64,000 bases of DNA from Paraburkholderia hiiakae (GTDB lineage Bacteria; Pseudomonadota; Gammaproteobacteria; Burkholderiales; Burkholderiaceae): contig NZ_CAJHCQ010000002.1 in assembly GCF_904848665.1 (NCBI RefSeq), positions 248,001-312,000 of the forward strand. Reading direction: 5' to 3'. Below, one piece after another: positions 17,505 through 25,392 of this stretch. Below the pieces are notes generated by a model. That model saw only the letters and a list, made by a program, of their open reading frames with translations, was not told the DNA's origin and did not search any database. Position numbers and translations under genes: made by a program. How positions within the stretch are numbered: position 1 is the first letter of the stretch; each line of letters begins with the position of its first letter.

Positions 17505-17951
17505 ATGTCCGGGGCGATCGTCATCCGCGACGTCGCGCCCGCTGACCGCGACGCGTGGTTCCACCTTTGGGCCGGCTACAACGCGTTCTACGAAACGAGC
17601 GTGGCGCCGCACATCAGCGAGCGAACCTGGCAGCGCATGCTCGATGCGAACGCGCCGGTGTTCGCGCGCGTCGCGCAAGTCGAGGGAAGGCTGGCGGGGT
17701 TCAGCCTCTGCGTGCTGCATGAAGGCACATGGGTCGACGCGCCCATCTGCTATCTGGAGGACCTGTTCGTCGACCCCGGCTGTCGTGGGCGGGGCGTAGG
17801 CAGGCGGCTCATCGAAGACCTCATCGCACTGGCGCGTTCGCGCGCGTGGTCGCGTCTTTACTGGCACACGCGCGAGGACAACCCCGCGCGCAAGCTCTAC
17901 GACGAATTCGCCAAAGCCGACGATTTCGTGCGGTATCGATTGCAGTTCTGA
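17505..17951 (+). CDS. GNAT-family N-acetyltransferase
   Basis: A 148-residue single-domain acetyltransferase. The acetyl-CoA motif is in VDPGCRGRGVGRRLIEDLIALAR (R/Q-x-x-G-x-G/A loop), preceded by the ICYLEDLFV strand. The C-terminal YWHTREDNPARKLYDEFA helix is typical of the spermine/aminoglycoside-like small GNATs. Start is directly adjacent to the stop of the upstream GNAT gene. Confidence 0.92.
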   Translation: MSGAIVIRDVAPADRDAWFHLWAGYNAFYETSVAPHISERTWQRMLDANAPVFARVAQVEGRLAGFSLCVLHEGTWVDAPICYLEDLFVDPGCRGRGVGRRLIEDLIALARSRAWSRLYWHTREDNPARKLYDEFAKADDFVRYRLQF

Positions 17952-18158
17952 ATTGCTCTTTGGATGTGGCGCGCGCTTACGCGCAAACGGTAACGGTGGC
18001 CTCGCGCGAAAGCTGAACGCGCGGGCCGGCGTTCCCACGTCCCAAAGGCGATAGATAGGATTGTAACGAGTATTGTCACGATCGTTTCATCGGTATAGGA
18101 TGGGTGCGAATAAACCACCACGGTTTGATGTGCATTGCACAAATTCGCCTCCCAGCCT

Positions 18159-19172
18159 ATGTCAGAAGCTTCAACGAACTCGCTCGTCGTGCTGCGCGGC
18201 GCCTCAGCCCAGCATGCTGCGCATGTCGCGCGCAACGCCGGCGTGGCGTTCGACGCGGCGTGGCTCGACGCCTTGCGCGTCAACCAGTCCGCCGTCGAGC
18301 GGCGCACGGCCACGCTCGGCACGCGCCGCGCAGTCAAGAAGGACGCGCAGGCCGCGTGGCTCTTGAAGGCCATCACCTGCATCGATCTCACCACGCTCAA
18401 CGGCGACGACACCGAAGGCCGCGTGCGGCGCCTGTGCACGAAGGCGCGCCACCCCGTGCGCGCCGACCTGCTCGCTGCGCTCGGCTTCGCGCCCGAGACC
18501 ATCACGACGGGCGCGGTGTGCGTGTACCACCGCTTCGTCGCGGCGGCCGTGGACGCGCTGGCGGGCAGCGGCATTCCCGTTGCGGCGGTCTCCACCGGCT
18601 TTCCTGCCGGCCTCAATCCGCACGCGCTCAAGCTCAAGGAAATCGAGGCCTCCGTTAAGGACGGCGCCGAGGAAATCGACATCGTCGTGACGCGCGAGTA
18701 CGTGCTGACCGGCAACTGGCGCGCGCTCTACGACGAAGTGCGCGAGTTTCGCGCGGCGTGCGGCGACGCGCACCTGAAGGCGATTCTCGCCACCGGCGAC
18801 ATTCGCGTGCTGTCGAACGTCGCCCGCGCTTCGATGGTCTGCATGATGGCGGGCGCGGACTTCATCAAGACGTCCACGGGCAAGGAAGGGACCAACGCCA
18901 CGCTCGACGTTTCGCTTGTCATGGTGCGCATGATCCGCGAGTACCGCGAACGCACCGGCGCGCTGGTGGGCTTCAAGCCCGCGGGCGGCGTATCGAACGC
19001 CAAAACCGCGCTCGCGTACCAGATCCTCATGAAGGAAGAGCTGGGGCGGCCCTGGCTCGAGCCCGAACTGTTCCGCTTCGGCGCGTCGAGCCTGCTTGCC
19101 GACATCGAGCGACAACTCGAACACCACGTGAGCGGCCGCTATTCCGCCTTCCACCGCCACCCCGCAGCCTGA
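18159..19172 (+). CDS. deoC: Deoxyribose-phosphate aldolase, long form
   Basis: A 337-residue class I aldolase that cleaves 2-deoxyribose-5-phosphate to glyceraldehyde-3-phosphate and acetaldehyde. The Schiff-base lysine is K237 in ADFIKTSTGKEG, with a second conserved lysine at K207 in HLKAILATGDI and the DLTTLNGDD acid segment near 76-84. The LKAILATG form and the about 70-residue N-terminal extension resemble the animal-type enzyme rather than the 259-residue E. coli DeoC. ATG at 18159 is preferred to an upstream TTG. It heads the long operon with an ALDH gene 13 bases downstream, which would oxidise the acetaldehyde. Confidence 0.95.
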   Translation: MSEASTNSLVVLRGASAQHAAHVARNAGVAFDAAWLDALRVNQSAVERRTATLGTRRAVKKDAQAAWLLKAITCIDLTTLNGDDTEGRVRRLCTKARHPVRADLLAALGFAPETITTGAVCVYHRFVAAAVDALAGSGIPVAAVSTGFPAGLNPHALKLKEIEASVKDGAEEIDIVVTREYVLTGNWRALYDEVREFRAACGDAHLKAILATGDIRVLSNVARASMVCMMAGADFIKTSTGKEGTNATLDVSLVMVRMIREYRERTGALVGFKPAGGVSNAKTALAYQILMKEELGRPWLEPELFRFGASSLLADIERQLEHHVSGRYSAFHRHPAA

Positions 19173-19185
19173 GCAGACCATACCG

Positions 19186-21567
19186 ATGAGCGTAGCCGAG
19201 TACTTCCGAACGATGGATTACGGTCCCGCCCCCGAGGACGATCAGCCCGTGCGCGCCTGGCTCGCACAGCACGAGGCCACGTTCGGGCATTTCATTGACG
19301 GCGCGTGGCGCGAAAGTGGCGATGGCGCGCGCTTCCAAGTGCGCGCGCCCGCCACCGGCGAGGCGCTCGCAACCGTAGCACAAGGCGGCGCGGCCGATGT
19401 GGCGGCAGCCGTCGCGGCAGCGCGCGCGGCGCAGCCCGAGTGGTACGCCATGGGGGGCGCCGCCCGTGCGCGCCATCTCTACGCGCTTTCGCGCATGGTG
19501 CAGCGCCACAGCCGCCTCTTTGCCGTGCTCGAAGCGCTCGACAACGGCAAGCCGATTCGCGAGGCGCGCGATATCGACATCCCGCTCGTGGCGCGCCATT
19601 TCCTTCATCACGCGGGCTGGGCGCAACTTCAGGAGAACGAACTGGCCGGCTGGTCGCCGCTCGGCGTGATCGGTCAGATCGTGCCGTGGAACTTCCCGCT
19701 GCTGATGCTCGCGTGGAAAGTGGCGCCCGCTATCGCGCTCGGCAACTGCGTCGTGCTCAAGCCCGCCGAATACACGCCGCTCACCGCGCTCCTGTTCGCC
19801 GAACTGGCGCATCGCGCTGGGCTGCCCAAGGGCGTGCTCAACGTGGTCACGGGCGACGGCAGCGCGGGCGCGGCGCTCGTCGAGCATCCCGGCGTCGACA
19901 AGATCGCCTTTACCGGCTCGACCGAAGTGGGTCGCCTCATCCGCGCCGCCACGGCCGGCACGGGCAAGTCGCTCACGCTCGAACTGGGCGGCAAGTCGCC
20001 GTTCATCGTTTTCGACGATGCCGACCTCGACGGCGCGGTGGAAGGTGTGGTGGACGCCATCTGGTTCAACCAGGGCCAGGTGTGCTGCGCGGGTTCGCGC
20101 CTGCTCGTGCAGGAGGGCGTGGAAGCGCGCTTCATCGAAAAGCTCAAGCGCCGCATGGCGACGCTGCGCGTGGGGCCTTCGCTCGACAAGGGCATCGACA
20201 TTGGCGCGATCGTCGATCCGGTGCAACTCGAACGCATCGAGTCGCTTGTGGAAGCCGGGCGGCGCGAATGCTGCAACGTGTGGCAGCCGCGTGAAGTCGA
20301 GCTGCCGTCGGGCGGCTGCTTCTATCCGCCAACGCTCGTGACGGGCGTGGGGCCTGCCTCGACGCTCGCGCAGGAAGAAATCTTCGGGCCGGTGCTCGTG
20401 GCCATGAGCTTTCGCACGCCGGAAGAGGCCGTAGCGCTCGCGAACAATTCGCGCTACGGACTCGCCGCGAGCGTGTGGAGCGAGACCATCGGGCGCGCGC
20501 TCGACATCGCGCCGCGTCTGCAATGCGGCGTGGTGTGGATCAACGCGACGAACCTTTTCGACGCGAGCGTGGGCTTCGGCGGCTACCGCGAATCGGGCTT
20601 CGGGCGCGAGGGTGGCCGCGAAGGCGTGTTCGAATATCTGAAGCCGGCCGCATGGAGCAAGCTGCCGATGCGCGCGCAACGTAAGGCGCGGCCGCCCGTA
20701 CAAGACTTTGCGCACGCGGGAACCGGTCTCGATCGCACTGCGAAGCTCTTTGTCGGCGGCAAGCAGGTGCGGCCCGATAGCGGTTATTCGCACGCCGTGT
20801 ACGCGCCGAATGGCGAGTGGGTGGGCGAAGTCGGCGCGGGCAGCCGCAAGGACGTGCGCGACGCCGTTGCCGCCGCGCGCGGCGCGAGCAAGTGGACGCA
20901 GATGAGCACGCACGCTCGCGCCCAGGTGCTGTACTACCTCGCGGAAAACCTGAGCGCGCGCGCGGAAGAATTCGCGCGGCAACTCACGCGCCGCGCGGGG
21001 CATGACGCGCGCGCGGCCGAGCGCGAAGTGGAAATGGCCATCGACCGGCTGTTCAGTTACGCGGCGTGGGCCGACAAGTTCGATGGCGCGGTGCACACGC
21101 CGCCGTTGCGCGGCGTTGCGCTCGCGATGCACGAGGCGATTGGCGTGGTCGGCATCGCTTGCCCCGACGAAGCGCCGCTGCTTGGCTTCGTTTCGCTGAT
21201 CGCACCGGCGCTCGCGATGGGCAATCGCGTTGTGGCACTGGCGAGCGAGGCATGCCCGCTCGCGGCAACGGATTTTTATCAGGTCGTGGAGACCTCGGAT
21301 GTGCCCGCTGGTGCGCTCAACATCCTGACCGGCGAGCGTGCGGCGTTGCTGCCGGCGCTTGCGAAGCACGATGACGTGGACGCGCTCTGGTGCTTCGGCA
21401 CGGCGGCGGATTCCTCGCTCGTGGAGCGCGAGTCGGTCGGCAACCTGAAGCGGACCTTCGTCGATCATGGCCGCGAGGTTGACTGGTTCGACCGGACGAG
21501 CGCAGGATTGCCGTTCCTGCGCCAAGCCGTGCAGGTGAAGAACATCTGGATACCTTACGGCGACTGA
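19186..21567 (+). CDS. Two-domain aldehyde dehydrogenase, ALDH16-like
   Basis: A 793-residue fusion of two aldehyde dehydrogenase domains. The first (about 30-490) is complete: IVPWNFPLLM, FTGSTEVGR, general base E266 in LELGGKSPF and catalytic C300 in NQGQVCCAGS. The second (about 510-793) keeps a degenerate ALDH fold (KLFVGGKQVRPDSGYS, IALPDE-like CPDEAPLLGFVSLIAPALAMGN) but I see no GQxC cysteine motif. This architecture and length match the ALDH16 family. Directly after deoC, it probably oxidises acetaldehyde to acetate with NAD; the C-terminal domain is expected to be structural. Confidence 0.9.
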   Translation: MSVAEYFRTMDYGPAPEDDQPVRAWLAQHEATFGHFIDGAWRESGDGARFQVRAPATGEALATVAQGGAADVAAAVAAARAAQPEWYAMGGAARARHLYALSRMVQRHSRLFAVLEALDNGKPIREARDIDIPLVARHFLHHAGWAQLQENELAGWSPLGVIGQIVPWNFPLLMLAWKVAPAIALGNCVVLKPAEYTPLTALLFAELAHRAGLPKGVLNVVTGDGSAGAALVEHPGVDKIAFTGSTEVGRLIRAATAGTGKSLTLELGGKSPFIVFDDADLDGAVEGVVDAIWFNQGQVCCAGSRLLVQEGVEARFIEKLKRRMATLRVGPSLDKGIDIGAIVDPVQLERIESLVEAGRRECCNVWQPREVELPSGGCFYPPTLVTGVGPASTLAQEEIFGPVLVAMSFRTPEEAVALANNSRYGLAASVWSETIGRALDIAPRLQCGVVWINATNLFDASVGFGGYRESGFGREGGREGVFEYLKPAAWSKLPMRAQRKARPPVQDFAHAGTGLDRTAKLFVGGKQVRPDSGYSHAVYAPNGEWVGEVGAGSRKDVRDAVAAARGASKWTQMSTHARAQVLYYLAENLSARAEEFARQLTRRAGHDARAAEREVEMAIDRLFSYAAWADKFDGAVHTPPLRGVALAMHEAIGVVGIACPDEAPLLGFVSLIAPALAMGNRVVALASEACPLAATDFYQVVETSDVPAGALNILTGERAALLPALAKHDDVDALWCFGTAADSSLVERESVGNLKRTFVDHGREVDWFDRTSAGLPFLRQAVQVKNIWIPYGD

Positions 21568-21603
21568 GCGCTCCGAAACAAGAAAGCGCCACGCCGATCG
21601 ACG

Positions 21604-21701
21604 GCTTTGCATGGGGCAGCACTAAGCGCTAAAGCGCCAAGTGCTGCCGACAGCTTTGCATGGGGCGGCACTAAGCGCTAAAGCGCCAAGTGCTGCCGAC
21701 A
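21604..21701 (+). repeat. Tandem 49-bp repeat, each unit a long hairpin
   Basis: Two head-to-tail copies (21604-21652 and 21653-21701) differ at one base. Each contains GGC(A/G)GCACT paired with AGTGCTGCC and an inner GCGCT paired with AGCGC. The A-to-G difference keeps pairing in RNA as G-U. The second copy runs into the AGGAG site of the FucU-like gene. It lies inside the operon between the ALDH and the mutarotase gene and could act as an mRNA-processing, attenuation or repeated extragenic palindrome element. Confidence 0.85.
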
Positions 21702-21711
21702 GGAGACAAAA

Positions 21712-22191
21712 ATGCTGAAGAATCTTGACCCGCTTCTGAACGCCGATGTCCTGCAAGCGCTGCGCGCAATGGGTCACGGCGACGAACTCGTCGTTTGCGA
21801 CGCTAACTTTCCCGCCGACTCCGTTGCGCGCGCAACGGTGCTCCGCAAGCTCCTGCGCATCGACGGCGCAGACACACCTCGCGCCGTGCGAGCGATCCTC
21901 TCCGTGCTGCCGCTCGACACCTTCGTTGAAGCCCCGGCCATGCGCATGGAAGTGGTGGGCGAGCCCGACACGATCCCCACGGTGCAGCACGAAGCGCAGG
22001 CCGAAGTCGACGCCGCGGAAGGCCGTTCCGTGCCGTTCGCGCCCATCGAGCGTCATGCCTTCTACGCGCGCGCCCGCAAAGCCTACTGCGTGATCGCCAC
22101 GGGTGAGACGCGCGGCTACGGCTGCTTCGTGTTCACCAAAGGCGTGTTGCTCGCGCCCGATGCGCCGCGTGCGACGGAGCCAGGCCAATGA
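21712..22191 (+). CDS. RbsD/FucU-family sugar mutarotase (FucU type)
   Basis: A 159-residue pyranase/mutarotase that speeds interconversion of sugar anomers. Family signatures are the LQALRAMGHGDELVVCDANFPA opening (the DAHFPA His of E. coli FucU is Asn here) and the ERHAFYARARKAYCVIATGE C-terminal active-site strand with its Tyr and Arg. Length is slightly above the usual 140. ATG follows AGGAGACAAAA. Its stop overlaps the kinase start as ATGA, so the two are coupled and the mutarotase probably feeds the kinase with the right anomer. Confidence 0.92.
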   Translation: MLKNLDPLLNADVLQALRAMGHGDELVVCDANFPADSVARATVLRKLLRIDGADTPRAVRAILSVLPLDTFVEAPAMRMEVVGEPDTIPTVQHEAQAEVDAAEGRSVPFAPIERHAFYARARKAYCVIATGETRGYGCFVFTKGVLLAPDAPRATEPGQ

Positions 22192-23129
22192 GCGGACGCG
22201 TCGTCATCCTCGGCATCTATGTGACCGACCTCGCATTCCGCGCGAGCCGCATGCCGATGATCGGCGAGACGCTCGCCGGCTCGGCGTTCGCGATGGGGCC
22301 GGGCGGCAAGGGCTCGAATCAGGCCGTGGCGGCCGCGCGCGCGGGCGCGCAGGTGGTGTTCTGCACACGCGTGGGCAACGACGCGTTCGGCGATATCGCA
22401 CGTGCGACGTGGGCCGCCGAAGGCATCACGGCGCGCACCCAGGCGGTGGACGGACTGGCCACGGGCGCGGCGCACATCTTCGTGGACGATACGACCGGCA
22501 TGAACGCGATCATCGTCGCCGCGGGCGCGGCGGGCACGATGGAGCCCGGCGACGCCGAAGCGATCGAAGCCGATATTGCGGCCTCCCAGGTATTCGTCAC
22601 GCAGCTCGAACAGCCGCTGGCGGCGGCGCGGCGCGGCCTCGAACTCGCTCGCCGGCACGGCGTGAAGACCGTGTTCAATCCGGCGCCCGCCATGGCGCTG
22701 CCCGACGACATCTTCCCGCTGTGCGACTACGTCACGCCCAACGAGACCGAGGCGCAGGCACTCACCGGCATCGAAATCCGCAACGCCGACGACGCGCGCC
22801 GCGCGGCGGACGCGCTGCTCGCCAAGGGCGCAGGCGCGGTCATCGTGACGCTGGGCGAAGCCGGTGCGCTATTGCATACGCGCGATGCCTCGGTCTTGCT
22901 TCCCGCGTTCAATTGCGGCCCGGTGGTGGAAACGGCGGGCGCGGGCGACGGCTTCACGGGCGGCTTCGCGGCGGCGCTCGCGCGCGGCGACGATGCGCTC
23001 ACGGCCACACGCTTTGGCTGCGCGCTGGCGGGCATTTCCGTCACGCGCCCCGGCACCGCGCCTTCCATGCCACGAAAGGAAGAAGTCGACGCCATGCTCG
23101 CGCGCACGGTGAGCGCCGACGCACATTAA
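22188..23129 (+). CDS. PfkB-family sugar kinase (ribokinase/deoxyribokinase-like)
   Basis: A 313-residue ribokinase-fold kinase. GPGGKGSNQAVAAARAG near residue 45 is the N-terminal PfkB signature, TPNETEA lies near 186, and ETAGAGDGFTGGFAAAL near 250 holds the catalytic Asp and anion hole. Start overlaps the FucU-like gene by four bases. With DeoC in the same operon, the expected reaction is ATP-dependent 5-phosphorylation of deoxyribose or a similar pentose; a ribokinase activity cannot be excluded. Confidence 0.92.
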   Translation: MSGRVVILGIYVTDLAFRASRMPMIGETLAGSAFAMGPGGKGSNQAVAAARAGAQVVFCTRVGNDAFGDIARATWAAEGITARTQAVDGLATGAAHIFVDDTTGMNAIIVAAGAAGTMEPGDAEAIEADIAASQVFVTQLEQPLAAARRGLELARRHGVKTVFNPAPAMALPDDIFPLCDYVTPNETEAQALTGIEIRNADDARRAADALLAKGAGAVIVTLGEAGALLHTRDASVLLPAFNCGPVVETAGAGDGFTGGFAAALARGDDALTATRFGCALAGISVTRPGTAPSMPRKEEVDAMLARTVSADAH

Positions 23130-23182
23130 GCGCGGCACAGTAAGCATTGCCAGGTGAAAACACACCGCAAAGGATGAGGTCC

Positions 23183-24220
23183 ATGAAGTCTGCACTCTTT
23201 GCCAAATGGTTCGGCGACCGGCAGTTGAATTTCCTGCTAGCGGTGAACCTGCTGGTCGTGCTGGTCGCAGTCTGGGTATCGCGCGGGCAGTTCGTCGGTA
23301 TCGACAACCTGCAGTCGATGGGCGCGCAACTGCCCGAAGTCGCGTTGCTCGCGCTCGGCATCATGCTCTCCATGCTTTCGGGTAACGGCGGCATCGACCT
23401 TTCCGGCGTGGGGCTCGCGAATCTTTCGGGCATGATCGCCGCGCTGGTGGTGCCGCGCTTCGTGAGCGGCGACGACTCACCCGTGCTGTATACGACGCTC
23501 TTTTGCGTGATCGTCTTGTGCATGGGGCTGATTGGCGGCCTGCTCAACGGCGTGGTGATCGCGCGCCTCGGGCTCACGCCCATTCTCTGCACGCTCGGTA
23601 CCCAACTGCTTTTCACGGGCTTCGCGGTGGCGCTGAGCAACGGCGCCTCGGTCCATGTGGATTATGTGGAACCGCTCGCCGATATCAGCAACGGCACGTT
23701 CTTCCAGGTGCCGATCTCATTCCTGTTATTCGTGGCCGTGGTCGTGCTGCTGGGCTGGTTGCTCAGGCGCACGCCGTTCGGGTTGCGCCTCTACCTCATG
23801 GGCACGAACCAGCGCGCTGCGTTCTATGCAGGCATTCCGCGTGCCCGCATGCTGATCATGACCTACGCGATGTGCGGCGTGCTCGCCTCGCTCGCGGGGC
23901 TCGTGAGCGTCTCGCACACGCTCAGCGCGAAATGGGACTACGGCAATTCCTATCTGCTGATCGCCATTCTCATTGCGGTGATGGGCGGCGTGAATCCGGC
24001 GGGCGGCTATGGACGCATCATCTGCGTGTTCTTTGCCGCGACGGTGCTGCAATTCCTTTCGAGCCTCTTTAATTTGATGGGCGTTTCGCAGTTTTTCGGC
24101 GACTGCGCCTGGGGCTTCCTGCTGTTGCTCTCGCTCGCGTTCGCGGGCGGTGAGCGGGTACGCGCGATTTTCGGTTTCGGAGGCTCCCCGTCCGCGGGCA
24201 AAGGGCGGACCTCGGGCTGA
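23183..24220 (+). CDS. Sugar ABC transporter permease (first of two)
   Basis: A 345-residue RbsC/LsrC-type permease with about nine to ten membrane helices. The LSGNGGIDLSGVGLANLSGM segment corresponds to the conserved GGIDLSVG loop of the family, and MGGVNPAGGYGR to the C-terminal GG motif. I chose ATG at 23183, three bases after AGGATGAGG. It differs clearly from the second permease (26943-27986), so the membrane part is probably a heterodimer. Confidence 0.92.
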   Translation: MKSALFAKWFGDRQLNFLLAVNLLVVLVAVWVSRGQFVGIDNLQSMGAQLPEVALLALGIMLSMLSGNGGIDLSGVGLANLSGMIAALVVPRFVSGDDSPVLYTTLFCVIVLCMGLIGGLLNGVVIARLGLTPILCTLGTQLLFTGFAVALSNGASVHVDYVEPLADISNGTFFQVPISFLLFVAVVVLLGWLLRRTPFGLRLYLMGTNQRAAFYAGIPRARMLIMTYAMCGVLASLAGLVSVSHTLSAKWDYGNSYLLIAILIAVMGGVNPAGGYGRIICVFFAATVLQFLSSLFNLMGVSQFFGDCAWGFLLLLSLAFAGGERVRAIFGFGGSPSAGKGRTSG

Positions 24221-24239
24221 CCGGCTGAACCGTGCAGCA

Positions 24240-24267
24240 GGCGGGCCTCGAGCCTCGGAGGTCCGCC
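24240..24267 (+). promoter_or_regulatory. Intercistronic hairpin between permease and binding-protein genes
   Basis: GGCGGGCCTC and GAGGTCCGCC form a 10-bp stem (one G-U) around an 8-base loop, 20 bases after the permease stop and 47 before the binding-protein start. There is no T-tract. Stem-loops at this position often protect or separate the mRNA of the highly expressed binding protein. Confidence 0.55.
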
Positions 24268-24314
24268 GCCATCCATTTCGGGGCGCGAGCTTATAACAAA
24301 CGGAGACAAGGAAC

Positions 24315-25319
24315 ATGAAGATCAAGCGACTCAGCGTAGCAATCACAGCGTGTGCACTCGCCGCTGGCATGGCGGCCGTGGCGTACGCGGCGGAAAATCC
24401 GACCATCGTCACGGTGGTGAAGGTGACCGGCATTAGCTGGTTCAACCGCATGGACGACGGCGTCAAGGAGTTCGGCAAGGACAACCCGAACATTTCGGTC
24501 TACCAAACGGGGCCGGGCCGTGCGGACGCCGCGCAGCAACTGAAGATCATCGACGACCTGATTGCGAAGAAAGTGAGCGCGATCGCCGTCGTGCCGTACG
24601 ATCCGCCGACGCTCGAACCGGCGCTCAAGAAGGCGATGGACCGCGGCATCAAGGTGGTCACGCATGAGGCCGACAACGAGAAGAACACCATGGTCGACGT
24701 CGAGGCGTTCGACAACTCCGCTTACGGCGCCGCGCTCAACGACCGTCTGGCCTCGTGCATGCACGACGACGGCAAGTGGGCGACGATGGTCGGATCGCTC
24801 GGCAGCCGCTCGCAGGTGCAGTGGGCCGACGGCGGCATCGACAACGCGAAGAAGAAGTTCCCGAAGATGCAGCTCGTCGAAACGAACCTCGAGACCAACA
24901 ACGATGGCGAGCACGCCTATGAGGTAGCCAAGGAAGTGCTGCGCAAGCATCCGGACATCAAGGGCTTTCAGGGCTCGTCGTCGCTCGACGTGATCGGCAT
25001 TGGCCGCGCTGTCGAGGAAGCGGGCCTGCAAGGCAAGATCTGCGTGTATGGCACGGGCCTGCCGACCGAGGCCGGCAAGTACCTCGAAAGCGGTGCGATC
25101 AACGGTATTGCGTTCTGGGATCCGAAGCTTGCAGGCATGGCGATGAACAAGATCGCGATGATGCTGATCGACGGCAAGACCGTGGAAAACGGCGCGAATC
25201 TCGGCTTGCCGGGCTACGAGAAGGTCACAGTGTCGAAGGGTCCGGGCAAGGGCATTATCGTGCGCGGGCAGGGTTGGGTGAGCGTCGACAAGTCGAACTA
25301 CAAGCAATACAACTTCTGA
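24315..25319 (+). CDS. Sugar ABC transporter periplasmic substrate-binding protein
   Basis: A 334-residue protein with a Sec signal peptide (KIKRLSVAITACALAAGMAAVAYA, cleavage after about residue 25). The mature part is a type-1 periplasmic binding fold (VKVTGISWFNRMDDGVKEFG, KIIDDLIAKKVSAIAVVPYD, DIKGFQGSSSLDVIGIGRAVEE). It looks closer to the LsrB/RhaS group than to classical RbsB. It delivers a sugar to the two-permease importer; deoxyribose or a related sugar is the contextual guess. RBS GGAGACAAGGA precedes the ATG. Confidence 0.93.
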   Translation: MKIKRLSVAITACALAAGMAAVAYAAENPTIVTVVKVTGISWFNRMDDGVKEFGKDNPNISVYQTGPGRADAAQQLKIIDDLIAKKVSAIAVVPYDPPTLEPALKKAMDRGIKVVTHEADNEKNTMVDVEAFDNSAYGAALNDRLASCMHDDGKWATMVGSLGSRSQVQWADGGIDNAKKKFPKMQLVETNLETNNDGEHAYEVAKEVLRKHPDIKGFQGSSSLDVIGIGRAVEEAGLQGKICVYGTGLPTEAGKYLESGAINGIAFWDPKLAGMAMNKIAMMLIDGKTVENGANLGLPGYEKVTVSKGPGKGIIVRGQGWVSVDKSNYKQYNF

Positions 25320-25392
25320 TCGGGAGAAGGTGGCGCGCGCAGCGGTCATGGGACCCAGCGCGCGCTTCGTCGCAACGTCACGAAGAGACGAC

